From positions 1,984,001 to 2,048,000 of the forward strand of contig NZ_CP182493.1 in the NCBI RefSeq assembly GCF_052056295.1: a stretch of DNA of 64,000 nt, in the 5' to 3' direction. The DNA comes from Catenovulum sp052056295. Lineage in GTDB: Bacteria > Pseudomonadota > Gammaproteobacteria > Enterobacterales > Alteromonadaceae. A model generated the notes under the pieces. That model searched no databases. It was not told the origin of the DNA and was given only the letters and a program-made list of their open reading frames with translations. The first letter of the stretch is position 1, and each line of letters opens with the position of its first letter. The translations under genes and the position numbers were made by a program. Shown one piece after another: positions 26,001-32,607 of the stretch.

Positions 26001-26850
26001 GGATAGAGAAATAAAAACCTCAGATTTATCTGCTAGCTTAAAAGCCGATATGCGCCAAGAAACCATTGAGTTTGTTAAACGCATCGTCTTTGGTGGTGGT
26101 GAATACTCTGAGCTTTTAACTGCTAAATACAGCTATATGACAGAACAACTTGCTACGCACTACGGCTTCACATGGCCGGGTGGTACCGGTTGGCAACGCG
26201 TCGATTACGACCCAGCTGAAAGCAACGGCGAACGCGCTGGTGTTATGGGTCATGCAGGTATCTTAGCGATTCAATCTGCGTCAGAAAAAACCCATCCAGT
26301 TAAACGTGGTTTATTCGTGCGTAAAAACTTAATGTGTCAGGACTTCCCACCGCCACCAATTGGTGCCGAGTTAAAACCTCAAGAAGATCCAACACTAACA
26401 GTACGTGAACGTTTTGAACATGCTCATTTACAAGACGGTTGTGAGTCGTGTCACCAATTTATCGACGGCATAGGTTTTGGTTTAGAAAACTTTAATGCCT
26501 ACGGTCAATACGTGACAACAGAAACAACCGATGCTGGTGAAATTAAACCCATTAACGCAGCGGGTTATATTGGTAGCTTGACCTCAGCTGAAACCTTCTT
26601 GTCCGCAAGTGAGCCAGTGGTTAACTATCAAGGTATGGACGAGTTAGCTCAGTTAGTGGTAGATAGCGACCACGGCAAATCGTGTTATGCACGTCAATGG
26701 TTTAGATATTCACGTGGTTTACACGAAGACTCTAACGATAACTGTACTTTACAAGCCTACGGCGACAACTTTAAGTCGTCTAGCAGTGCAAACTTGTTAG
26801 ATTTAATGGTTGAATTTACTCAAACCAAAAACTTCACTCTGCGTAAATAA
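20035..26850 (+). CDS. Giant secreted multihaem PQQ-dehydrogenase/CBM/DUF1592 fusion protein
   Basis: 2271 residues with a signal peptide (end near residue 38). Order: starch-binding-module-26-like repeat (~43-132), PKD (~137-222), second and third starch-binding-like repeats (~229-320, ~338-430), PKD-like (~432-512), glucose/sorbosone dehydrogenase-like beta-propeller (~519-921) with 'DHKGGMMQFHPS', 'GHRNPWRWAFD' and 'AGNNYGWP', an SO2930-type dihaem part with C1077-SS-C1080-H and C1155-SH-C1158-H, BIG2 (~1236-1322), FN3 (~1323-1412), BIG2 (~1418-1499), a fourth starch-binding-like repeat (~1503-1598), cytochrome c with C1703-TG-C1706-H, then DUF1587/1595/1592/1588/1585-like blocks with C2136-ES-C2139-H. 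Likely an extracellular sugar or polysaccharide oxidase passing electrons to haems; this is inference. Strong GAGGTGG RBS. Confidence 0.85.
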   Translation: MHTTKDTGRVKHALHYYLLPVLSVSVMSCTLSFETQAAVTETSICYDNNNGYNNPKIYMWNSAPAGAIVNTNWPGQDMTQEGSFYCYDPGVAVNSLNVIFNDNGNPQTADLNMPGATTCYQNNQWQTLADCGLISVNQPPVANAGADVTVNLGDSVILDGSNSSDADGNIVSYQWDNGSTGVSPTTTFNSEGTFTITLTVTDDQGATATDSVVVTVIDTSNAPTVTASTICYDNAANFTNPTVYLWNGQPQGAFANLDWPGEALTATGNVYCYDTEADLTSISVIFNDNGANQTADLAATWPNVCYQNNQWTTLQSCGLNVGTGPGPDPVYNYPQGKAIYYINNNNFAAPTAHTWDFVPAASWPNSNWPGHALAEFGGFNAWFLDIPEDVVSGKVIFTDNGANQTADLDFTGDNLCYNNGVWMTATACGIPTQASADAGPDRKANQNSQIALTVVAGNGDLAATTWQSDAWSGSLMGESVVTPELTVQGTYTVTMTLASGETDTFALEVVAATQALPERPQLLKPLNFPLSGSVSSGNYTYESAFPALDGYFASPVHVTNDGVNDLIYVVDKKGTLSVFANDPNVTQAQVTTLLDITGEVRNYHEQGLLSVAFHPNFATNGYAYIFYIEGDNDNESDNGVFGDAVLERITLNDTTLPTAASDRVEILRIPQPGPDHKGGMMQFHPSTGEFFLSIGDGAYGDTAITPTQPDPRTNNSSQETDNLRGSFIRIIMRDTPNAQGLYYDIPADNPFVNDPNVRDEIWSYGHRNPWRWAFDTVLPYTLWETEIGQQGFEEVNIIQAGNNYGWPICEGNTHRGNDGGDANFSRDCTNDLTGPTGGYDHNTGSVAIIGGFVYRGSQLPGLTGRFIYGDYVSKKIWSATEGDTDVLVSNAFPSNISSFGTDVSGEEVFISSHGEEYGGLSSIYRMVDSDVQAAVIPATLSATGLFADLTNLTPVHGVIEYDVNSDGWFDGLITRHFIAVPNGETINFDANNVWDLPAGSVLVKHLARPINATDSVPYQTSVLFRQNSGNWAAANYYWNAQATDADLVNQAFEETVEQFYDQAPSLVQHRVRSGAECSSCHTGTGSKDPISIDTKQLNKDFDYQGVVANQLDSFNQVGIFDQNIGFAANLAELPDPTDTNKSVDERARAYLDTNCSHCHGGGFMDMNYETDLKDMEIMNIKRGAVYRMLPFDHSASIIYNYQTDDANRMPKGSLITNPLASKLIADWIDGVGASQTAMQVTATNSSVGIGASTSVSAMALYDNGFEVAPTAGVTWSSSDTSVVTVSGTSGQATVQGVNSGSATITASSGGYSGNIVITVATGPDAPTDLTAVAASDTSISLSWTDVATDEVNYQVSRATSATGPFTLVSTLAANTTGMTDSGLAPSTLYYYQVVAKGASVDSAAASASAQTQDPAPIDGLTIVAPATVQLISGESRQLVAVATAGDETVSATLSSSWTSANSNIVSVSNSGLLSAGSTAGVTTITVTNQGISTNIQVENLGVAQYIYFNTPANWANPTAYIWNNEITTRPAAWPGSAITQTADNLGGKWRKVLVPVNWANSNGDINIIFNNAGANKTADLTVNIANPSYYDQGWLAQAPTGDGSEAGTQIQIGNGVITLSGSADLTGKLFPVGTVLDVTANPAGTGLEFKQWEGSGAAYLVDAKAENTQIVIADALSFTLLAVFGPATDEHLVGRNYYNNQGCTGCHGADGTGSPQLLGLSSQYTLAELTSYIETNMPIGNASLCTGECASSTAAMILDEAFTAPSNTCNLDDLDDVVPQDRSYRLLSTLEYNNSVRDLLGLTTDIDVTSGNVPADIPANGFKTNANTVFTNDYAKGYVLAAEAAASMVADMYSLTSGCNNISCFLDDFAKRAFRRPLTATEKTSLTGVYNDQGQLALLSTILSSPAMLYRSEVGEVNTDGYFELTDYEVATLLAYTYWATTPDSWLMSKADNGELSTSTQIASTLAIMLQDAKAEIAFERFIAGWLNLDREIKTSDLSASLKADMRQETIEFVKRIVFGGGEYSELLTAKYSYMTEQLATHYGFTWPGGTGWQRVDYDPAESNGERAGVMGHAGILAIQSASEKTHPVKRGLFVRKNLMCQDFPPPPIGAELKPQEDPTLTVRERFEHAHLQDGCESCHQFIDGIGFGLENFNAYGQYVTTETTDAGEIKPINAAGYIGSLTSAETFLSASEPVVNYQGMDELAQLVVDSDHGKSCYARQWFRYSRGLHEDSNDNCTLQAYGDNFKSSSSANLLDLMVEFTQTKNFTLRK

Positions 26851-26859
26851 TTGAGGTAG

Positions 26860-28194
26860 ATGAATATGAATATCTTAAAAAACAAAATGCAACGCCGTGA
26901 TTTTTTACGCACTATGGCAAAAGCTGGTCTTACGACCGCTTTTGCAAGCCAATTTGCTTTTTCATCCAAAGCCTTCGCGGCTGCGGGTGACGCTAAGCGT
27001 TTTATCATGGTGTTTTATCCAAATGGCTGTGTGCGAGATAAGTGGCATAGTTATACTACTGGGCCGCTGAATGCTAATAGCTTTGATACCAGCCCGCTGG
27101 CGCCTCTTGGCAAACATTGGGACAAAATGTTACCCATTAAAAACTTAACCTTAGCTGGCCATGGTGGTAGCACTGGCCACCCAGAAGCTTGTAAAGGTGT
27201 ATTTTCAGGTGGTATGCAAGGTGCAACCACCTTTGACGTCAGCATTGGAGAAAGTTTAGGTGGTCAACTAACCAATAATATGCACGTTGGCTGTTTTTCT
27301 TCGAAAGTTCTTGGGGTCGATTACATGCCGTTTACTGATAAAAATGGCACCAAGATCAACGTTGGCGATAATCCACAGTTAATTTACGACAACTTATTAG
27401 CAGATGTTGTAACAGGCGATCCTGACGATGTGCCACCAGAAACTTTGCGCCGTCGTCGTGTATTAGAGTCATTGCATGAAAACTTAGACTTGCTTCAAGC
27501 AAACAACTTGAATGTGAAACAGCAAGGTAAATTAATGCAGCACGAAGAAGCATTAAATTATTACCAAAACTTGCTCAATAATAGTTTGAATGTAGGCAAT
27601 GGTACGTACTCTCGTCCAAACATAGGTATGACAGGTAACGATGCGGATGCTGAATTAATTGCTCAAGCACAAATGCGTAATATAGCTATGGCGTTTGAAG
27701 CAAATGTAACCCGTACTGCGACCTTCCAGTTTATGGGGGCTCAGGATGAATCGGTAAAAATTAATTTTGAATCGATTAGGCATTTAATGGGCGAATACGG
27801 CATCGAGCCAAAACTTACGTGGGATCACACTCGAAGTCATGTAAGTTCACATAATGAGTCTGATTTATTTAATACTCAAACCTTGTGGTTCAACTTGATG
27901 GTAAGCCAACTGATGGACGAACTTGCAGCACGCCCTGACAACGCTTATGGCGGCACCTTACTCGACAATACGTTAATTTTAGTCATGTCTGAAGTGGGTG
28001 GTGGCAATCACCAAATGGAAAACCCAGGTATTTATGTTGCTGGCGGCGCAGGCGGTGCTATTCGCACTGGCAATGCAATTGATGCTGGCGGCGCGGGTAT
28101 GTCGAATTTGTATTGGGATATATCTAACGCCTTTGGTTTAGGTTGGGGGAATTATGGCAATAGCTTTGGGGGTATAAACGGCTTCCAAGTTTAG
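26860..28194 (+). CDS. Tat-exported DUF1552 protein
   Basis: The 444-residue protein has a twin-arginine signal ('RRDFLRTMAKAGLTTAFASQFAFSSKAFAAAG'), implying export in folded form. 'RFIMVFYPNGCVRDKW', 'HGGSTGHPEACKGVFSGG', 'SIGESLGGQ', 'NIAMAFEANVTRTATFQFMG' and 'LVMSEVGGGNHQMENPGIYVAGGAGG' are the DUF1552 blocks, which recall the sulfatase/alkaline phosphatase-like DUF1501 family. DUF1552 genes typically directly follow DUF1592-type genes in planctomycetes and myxobacteria, and here the gap is 9 bases. The biochemical role is unknown. Starts at 26860 or 26866. Confidence 0.88.
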   Translation: MNMNILKNKMQRRDFLRTMAKAGLTTAFASQFAFSSKAFAAAGDAKRFIMVFYPNGCVRDKWHSYTTGPLNANSFDTSPLAPLGKHWDKMLPIKNLTLAGHGGSTGHPEACKGVFSGGMQGATTFDVSIGESLGGQLTNNMHVGCFSSKVLGVDYMPFTDKNGTKINVGDNPQLIYDNLLADVVTGDPDDVPPETLRRRRVLESLHENLDLLQANNLNVKQQGKLMQHEEALNYYQNLLNNSLNVGNGTYSRPNIGMTGNDADAELIAQAQMRNIAMAFEANVTRTATFQFMGAQDESVKINFESIRHLMGEYGIEPKLTWDHTRSHVSSHNESDLFNTQTLWFNLMVSQLMDELAARPDNAYGGTLLDNTLILVMSEVGGGNHQMENPGIYVAGGAGGAIRTGNAIDAGGAGMSNLYWDISNAFGLGWGNYGNSFGGINGFQV

Positions 28195-28215
28195 TTCATT
28201 CTTGCGCAGAGCTAA

Positions 28216-28283
28216 GCTGAGTGAAAACTCAGCATAGTTTGTTTTTTAAAGCCGCCTATTGAAAAATAAGCGGCTTTTTTTGT
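28216..28283 (+). terminator. Tandem Rho-independent terminators
   Basis: The first hairpin, GCTGAGT/ACTCAGC with a GAAA loop (28216-28233), is followed by a T-rich tract. The second, AAAGCCGC/GCGGCTTT (28248-28277), is followed by a T run. Both follow the DUF1552 gene. Confidence 0.9.
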
Positions 28284-28358
28284 TTTGATAGCTAGTACCT
28301 AGTCGATGATGAATTTGAGACTTCAATCGCTTCACTCCAAACGGTCACTTAAACATAA

Positions 28359-28466
28359 GGTGAATGGGGTAATTCTCACAAAAACGCTTTAAACTCATCC
28401 TTGAGCCGCTCGCAGAAGATATCCCTATCTTCTGAAGTTTTGCTCGAATCACGCCCCTTCACCTTA
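28359..28466. repeat. Inverted-repeat-bounded element in the 28-kb intergenic region
   Basis: AAGGTGAATGGGG near 28359 and CCCCTTCACCTT near 28455 are near-perfect inverted ends. The interior (AGCAAAACTTC and AAAGCG...TTTTG on the opposite strand) resembles 60490-60600. It looks like a short palindromic repeat of the same dispersed family. Confidence 0.5.
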
Positions 28467-28523
28467 TTAACATTTTTATCGCGGTAGGAAGATTAGCGAT
28501 ACAAATGCTAGATTAAAGCCTAC

Positions 28524-28826
28524 TTGAATGCACACTCGCCAAGCACCAACTCACTTTAACTTCGGGGCAAACAGGCTGGTAATCCCCAATCAAACTCATT
28601 TATCGCTATAAAAACAGCAGCGACTACATTGCCTGATTGAAGCCTGTTTGAATGCTGATTTTCTAAAACTTCAAAAGATATGGGCGAATCAAAACCGAAG
28701 CACCGCTTCGCAGTTTGATGAGGTGGAGCCACGGAAGGCGACAGGGCCTGACCTTCATGGATGAATAGCCTACTCAAGATTTGCATGTATTTCGAAAAAG
28801 CGTTTTTAGAAAATTACGCTTCAAAT
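28524..28826. repeat. Dispersed modular repeat, copy A
   Basis: 28524-28683 aligns with 30171-30301, including about 40 identical bases ending near AAAAGATATGG. 28694-28773 matches the complement of 56861-56940 at about 75 of 80 positions. The right end is GCGTTTTTAGAAAATTACGC followed by TTCAAAT. The IS element lies at its right edge. No protein is supported in this stretch. Confidence 0.75.
28818..28826. repeat. Target site duplication, left copy
   Basis: GCTTCAAAT directly abuts the left IS end at 28827 and is repeated exactly at 30158-30166. Nine bases is the duplication length of IS10-like IS4-family elements. Confidence 0.92.
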
Positions 28827-30157
28827 CTGAGCGATCCCCAGAAATTTAAAGCAGCTCATAACCAACACCGTCACTACAAATTTGAAGTTGCCGGATAGCA
28901 AGCAGGCAACTTCTAATTTTAAAAACAAATCGCTGATCGGCTGCTACTCTTCGGCCAATAAAAGCCAGAGATAAGACAGTGTCACTTTTTATAGAATTAG
29001 CTTGGTATTGCCGGTGCTTATTTTCGAGTTTTGCCATCATTCCAAAAATCATCAATACCCAGTGCGCCAGCGTGGTTAGAAAGATTAGAATGGATAACCT
29101 TTTTAGGTGAGTCGTTTTATTGTATTCAAAACCCAATCCAAAACGTCGACTTTTCATATCCCTAAATCCCTCTTCAATTTGCATCCGCATTCTGTATATT
29201 TTTACCACCCGCTTGGCTAATTGATTACCTTGAGGTAACGAAGTTGCTAGTACCCAAGGCTCTCTCGCTGAGCGGCGATTATTCATTGCGGTTGTGGTTC
29301 TTAGCAGTTGACCTCGACGATTGTACGAGTGTCGGCCTTTATTATCTTGTTTATAAACGACAAGCTGGCAGTGTAGTGGGTCATACCTAGGCATTTGCAC
29401 TGAAAATGATTTAGGACAAGATGTTGCTTTTGCATGCAATGTGCTGACACATTGCCAGTTATCAACACCTGTTGCATACAAATTAGGAATACGAGCTCGC
29501 CCAACGAAATCCCATCCCATTGTGAGCACACTACGAAACCATGGCGCTTTAAACCCAGCATCAGTAACGATTATTGGTTTGCAATCTAGGGGCAGTAGTT
29601 CAGCCAATTTAAATAAAAACTTGGTGTGGGTGTTACGCTTTTCTTTAGTTTTCGCGTCATGAACTTCTTCATAAACACATAACCCTCTGCCATGCGAAGC
29701 AAGTGTGGCACGTATTAAAAAATGTCGGCGATATTCGTCTAAATCAGACCAATCAACTAAGATAATTGGTCTCTTGCAATTACCGACGGTAAAATTGGCT
29801 AAAGCTTGATACACAGAAAACGTCTCAGTGTGTAAGGTTTTGTTTGATAGTAATCGGTCTGCACGCTTTATCTTGTGTTTTTCTTTAGAGTTAGATGCTA
29901 AACCTCGACCAAGTGAAGTTACCGTTGCCGCAGAGCCTGAAATTAAACTTTGCACCGCTACAACTAAGGCATTTCTTCTATGTCCGTGCATATTTGGCGT
30001 GACAAGAGTCAATGTTTTATTCAAAATAGATTTTGCTTTCATGGTGCTCAATGATTTGTGATTTTTCGCAATTGATCAGATCACCAAGCACTATGAAAGT
30101 TCCCCAAATAACTCTCATTCCTTTGTTTTATATAAATAATTTCTGGGGATAGCTCAG
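28827..30157 (-). mobile_element. Complete IS4-family (IS10-like) insertion sequence
   Basis: The element is 1331 bp. The terminal inverted repeats are CTGAGCGATCCCCAGAAATT at 28827-28846 and its complement at 30138-30157, with one mismatch. This resembles IS10 ends, which begin CTGA and contain ATCCCC. It has one transposase frame, whose stop codon overlaps the left end, and an intact 9-bp target duplication. All parts are intact, so it is probably a recent, possibly active insertion. Confidence 0.92.
28846..30051 (-). CDS. IS4-family transposase
   Basis: The 401-residue DDE transposase has the first catalytic Asp in 'RPIILVDWSDLDEYRRHFLIRATLASHGRGLCVYEEVH', the second in 'KPIIVTDAGFKAPWFRSVLTMGWDFVGRAR', and the YREK-type signature in 'YRMRMQIEEGFRDMKSRRFGLGFEYNKT' with the catalytic Glu. 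The N-terminus 'MHGHRRNALVVAVQSLISG' is typical of the IS10 group. Full length with no frameshifts; it cuts and pastes the surrounding IS. Confidence 0.95.
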   Translation of the reverse strand: MSTMKAKSILNKTLTLVTPNMHGHRRNALVVAVQSLISGSAATVTSLGRGLASNSKEKHKIKRADRLLSNKTLHTETFSVYQALANFTVGNCKRPIILVDWSDLDEYRRHFLIRATLASHGRGLCVYEEVHDAKTKEKRNTHTKFLFKLAELLPLDCKPIIVTDAGFKAPWFRSVLTMGWDFVGRARIPNLYATGVDNWQCVSTLHAKATSCPKSFSVQMPRYDPLHCQLVVYKQDNKGRHSYNRRGQLLRTTTAMNNRRSAREPWVLATSLPQGNQLAKRVVKIYRMRMQIEEGFRDMKSRRFGLGFEYNKTTHLKRLSILIFLTTLAHWVLMIFGMMAKLENKHRQYQANSIKSDTVLSLAFIGRRVAADQRFVFKIRSCLLAIRQLQICSDGVGYELL

Positions 30158-30166
30158 GCTTCAAAT
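30158..30166. repeat. Target site duplication, right copy
   Basis: An exact repeat of the GCTTCAAAT at 28818-28826, adjoining the right IS end at 30157. Confidence 0.92.
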
Positions 30167-30170
30167 AGGC

Positions 30171-30366
30171 TTGATTGCACAAACTCCAAGCACCAGCTCA
30201 CTTTAACTTCAAAGCAAGCAGGCTACAAAAATGACAACGACGACATTGCCAGATTGGAGCCTGTTTGAATGCTGATTTTCTAAAACTTCAAAAGATATGG
30301 ATATCTTTTGTGAGCGGCCAGGGACTGGCGAACAGCGTTTTTAGAAAATTATGCTTCAAATGGGCT
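30171..30366. repeat. Dispersed modular repeat, copy B
   Basis: The left part repeats copy A (see 28524). The right part, from GAGCGGCCAGGGACTGGCGA to GCGTTTTTAGAAAATTATGC (30335-30354), matches the complement of 60656-60716 over about 60 bases. Removing the IS would place copies A and B in direct tandem. Confidence 0.75.
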
Positions 30367-30386
30367 TAGTTGCACTGCGCTGACAG

Positions 30387-31700
30387 CTATTTAACTCTAT
30401 CCGTTAGCCACTCAGGTAAATAGACAATACAAATATTTAAGCTGCGATTATCTTCCGACAACATAGCCGACTGAATTTGAATTTTTTTGCTGTCGGCACT
30501 AAAAGTAGGATGCACATGGTCACGCGCTGTGGTTTTATGCCCAGAAGTTAACAACATCTGCTCGCCAGTTTTGCGGTCATACAAATACAAATCACGTGCA
30601 AAATCATCACCTACAGCCCAACGACCATTCGGTGAACCATGCACATGCCAAACACCACTGCCCTGTTTCGGTTGGCCAACAATATGCATTTCATTAGTGC
30701 GCAAATTAACAATGCCTAAACCCGTTGGTTTTTCGCGAGTGCCAGAAGGCCCCCAACCGTCATTAGTACCAACGTCTCTATGCCCCATCAACGCAAATGC
30801 AACTTCATCTTTGGTAATAATGGCTTCGTGAGTTACCCAGTCATAATCTGCTTCTGGGAATAAAGGGCGCGCCTCTTCACCCACTTTAACTGTCCACATA
30901 CGTTGTGGTGATTTACCGCCGGTTTCCCAACTAAAAACTAACTCGCGTGAAACCCAAGGGTTAGTTTGAATATGCCCAGCTTGAAATGGCACTACTGTGA
31001 CAATATCAATTTCACCGGTTTTAACATTCATACTGGCAATACCTGTTGGCCCAGCGCCCATATTGCGCAGACCAAAAGTATCACTCACTTTAGTGCCTGC
31101 AGGTAAATGTTTGGCAGCTTCTTCGCGGCCAATGCGAAAATAAATTAAATCCTCTTTTGCATCTAACGCCATGTCACCACCCGCGCCCATACTCGCAGGT
31201 ACAGTGCCGACAATGCGCTGATAAACACTTTCGTTTTTTACTTGCTGTTTATTCACATCGGCAAACAACTTAGCTAAATCTACTTCAACAATTTGTTTAT
31301 CAGCATCATTATTGCCATATCTCGGCTGTTTATTCGCAGCAGATGTAGCATCACGCATCACATATAACTTCATAGCCTGACGGGCATTGACTAACATACC
31401 AAAATAACCACCTTGGGTAATTTGTACTATGCGGCCATCTTGCTCATTCACCGCCATAGCTTCGCCAGCAACACGGCCAGAGCGAAATACCAACCAATTG
31501 CCATCAGCAGTCCACTGTGGATGAGTTGGATAAATTTTCGAATCACCCTTTGCTTGGGTGGTTAAAAAAGCCAGTTTGACGCCTGTTACTGGATCTGTAA
31601 TCACCTTCTTTTCAGACGGAAATACTTGGCCGATTTCGGCCTGAACAACAAAACTAGCCAACAAACTAATAGTTACAAAAAATATACGAACAAATTGCAT
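30387..31700 (-). CDS. Periplasmic oligogalacturonate-lyase-like (PL22) beta-propeller protein
   Basis: About 437 residues from the ATG at 31700; an earlier ATG would precede the signal peptide with charged residues. The signal peptide is 'QFVRIFFVTISLLASFVVQA'. The body is a seven-bladed TolB-like propeller with 'HPQWTADGNWLVFRSGR', 'HIQTNPWVSRELVFSWETGGKSPQRMW', 'DYDWVTHEAIITKDEVAFALMG' and 'HVHPTFSADSKKI'. These match the PL22 lyase pattern, with His ligands in blade loops for the metal. The known PL22 lyases are cytoplasmic, so the signal peptide is unusual. Substrate cleavage is not certain; it could be a binding or sensory propeller. Confidence 0.65.
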   Translation of the reverse strand: MQFVRIFFVTISLLASFVVQAEIGQVFPSEKKVITDPVTGVKLAFLTTQAKGDSKIYPTHPQWTADGNWLVFRSGRVAGEAMAVNEQDGRIVQITQGGYFGMLVNARQAMKLYVMRDATSAANKQPRYGNNDADKQIVEVDLAKLFADVNKQQVKNESVYQRIVGTVPASMGAGGDMALDAKEDLIYFRIGREEAAKHLPAGTKVSDTFGLRNMGAGPTGIASMNVKTGEIDIVTVVPFQAGHIQTNPWVSRELVFSWETGGKSPQRMWTVKVGEEARPLFPEADYDWVTHEAIITKDEVAFALMGHRDVGTNDGWGPSGTREKPTGLGIVNLRTNEMHIVGQPKQGSGVWHVHGSPNGRWAVGDDFARDLYLYDRKTGEQMLLTSGHKTTARDHVHPTFSADSKKIQIQSAMLSEDNRSLNICIVYLPEWLTDRVK

Positions 31701-31838
31701 ACGCTTCACACAAAACCATTTATAATCACATTCAATCAATTTACATCATTTAATATCTAAACAAAAGATCAATAGGTAAATTATTAATTTGATACTCGTG
31801 GTAAAATGCTGTTATTTCCAGCAAACAAGAATTGGCGA

Positions 31839-32519
31839 ATGCAAAAAATTAATACCTTATTATTCGACTTGGATGGTACTTTAGTCGATAGTGCCCCCGA
31901 CCTAGCCGCGGCAGTAAACAAAACGCTCGCAGTATTACAACGCGACACTTTTGACGAACAACAAATTCGCACTTGGGTTGGCAATGGCGCAAAAGTATTA
32001 ATTGAACGCGCCTTATCCGGCAGCCAACAAATAGATCCAGAATTAGACAGTGCGCTTGCAAACGATGCATTGGGCTTGTTCTTAAAACATTATCAACAAG
32101 ACGTTTGTGTGTATTCAAAGTTGTATGCTGGCGTTGCTGAAACGCTTCAGCTACTTAAAGAAGCTGGTTTTACTCTAGCTATTGTCACCAATAAACCAGA
32201 AAAGTTTATTCAGCCAATTTTAGACAAATTACAAATTGCCGAGTTCTTTTGTGCAAGCCTAGGTGGTGATAGTTTGCCGGAGAAAAAACCCTCACCGCAA
32301 CCACTATTGTATATGTGCCAGCAGCTCAATGTTGCAGTGGCAAACACTTTAATGATTGGCGATTCACACAATGATATTCTGGCTGCGAAAGCAGCTAATA
32401 TGCAGAGTATTGGTCTGACCTATGGGTATAACTATGGTGAAGATATTAATAAACACCAACCAGATTGGGTGTTTGATGATTTTGCCGATATTGCGAAGCT
32501 GCTGATAAACAACAAATAA
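31839..32519 (+). CDS. gph: Phosphoglycolate phosphatase
   Basis: About 226 residues from the ATG at 31839 (GGCG upstream). This is a HAD-family phosphatase: 'LLFDLDGTLVDSAPDLAAAVN' (DxDGT nucleophile motif), 'WVGNGAKVLIERAL' (Gph cap region), 'LAIVTNKPEKF' (T/S motif), 'GGDSLPEKKPSPQPLL' (Lys motif) and 'MIGDSHNDILAAKAANMQSIGLTYGYNYG' (acidic motif). It dephosphorylates 2-phosphoglycolate, often from DNA repair. In many relatives gph follows rpe; here it stands alone between a PL22-like gene and an M42-like gene. Confidence 0.92.
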   Translation: MQKINTLLFDLDGTLVDSAPDLAAAVNKTLAVLQRDTFDEQQIRTWVGNGAKVLIERALSGSQQIDPELDSALANDALGLFLKHYQQDVCVYSKLYAGVAETLQLLKEAGFTLAIVTNKPEKFIQPILDKLQIAEFFCASLGGDSLPEKKPSPQPLLYMCQQLNVAVANTLMIGDSHNDILAAKAANMQSIGLTYGYNYGEDINKHQPDWVFDDFADIAKLLINNK

Positions 32520-32549
32520 GTTGATATCACTTATATCACTAACCAGAAC

Positions 32550-32602
32550 CCAAGATAACGAATGAGATTAGCTCGCAAAAGTGCGAGCTAATTTGATCTT
32601 GG
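32550..32602. terminator. Strong bidirectional terminator hairpin
   Basis: The inner stem ATTAGCTCGCA/TGCGAGCTAAT (32567-32592, AAAG loop) is extended by an outer pair CCAAGAT/ATCTTGG (32550-32602). It lies between convergent gph and the M42 peptidase gene. Confidence 0.75.
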
Positions 32603-32607
32603 TTTAG

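Noticed and set aside
28556..28786. 76-codon frame in the repeat region
   Set aside because: Repeat-derived frame with no RBS or family signal, and not preserved in the other repeat copies.
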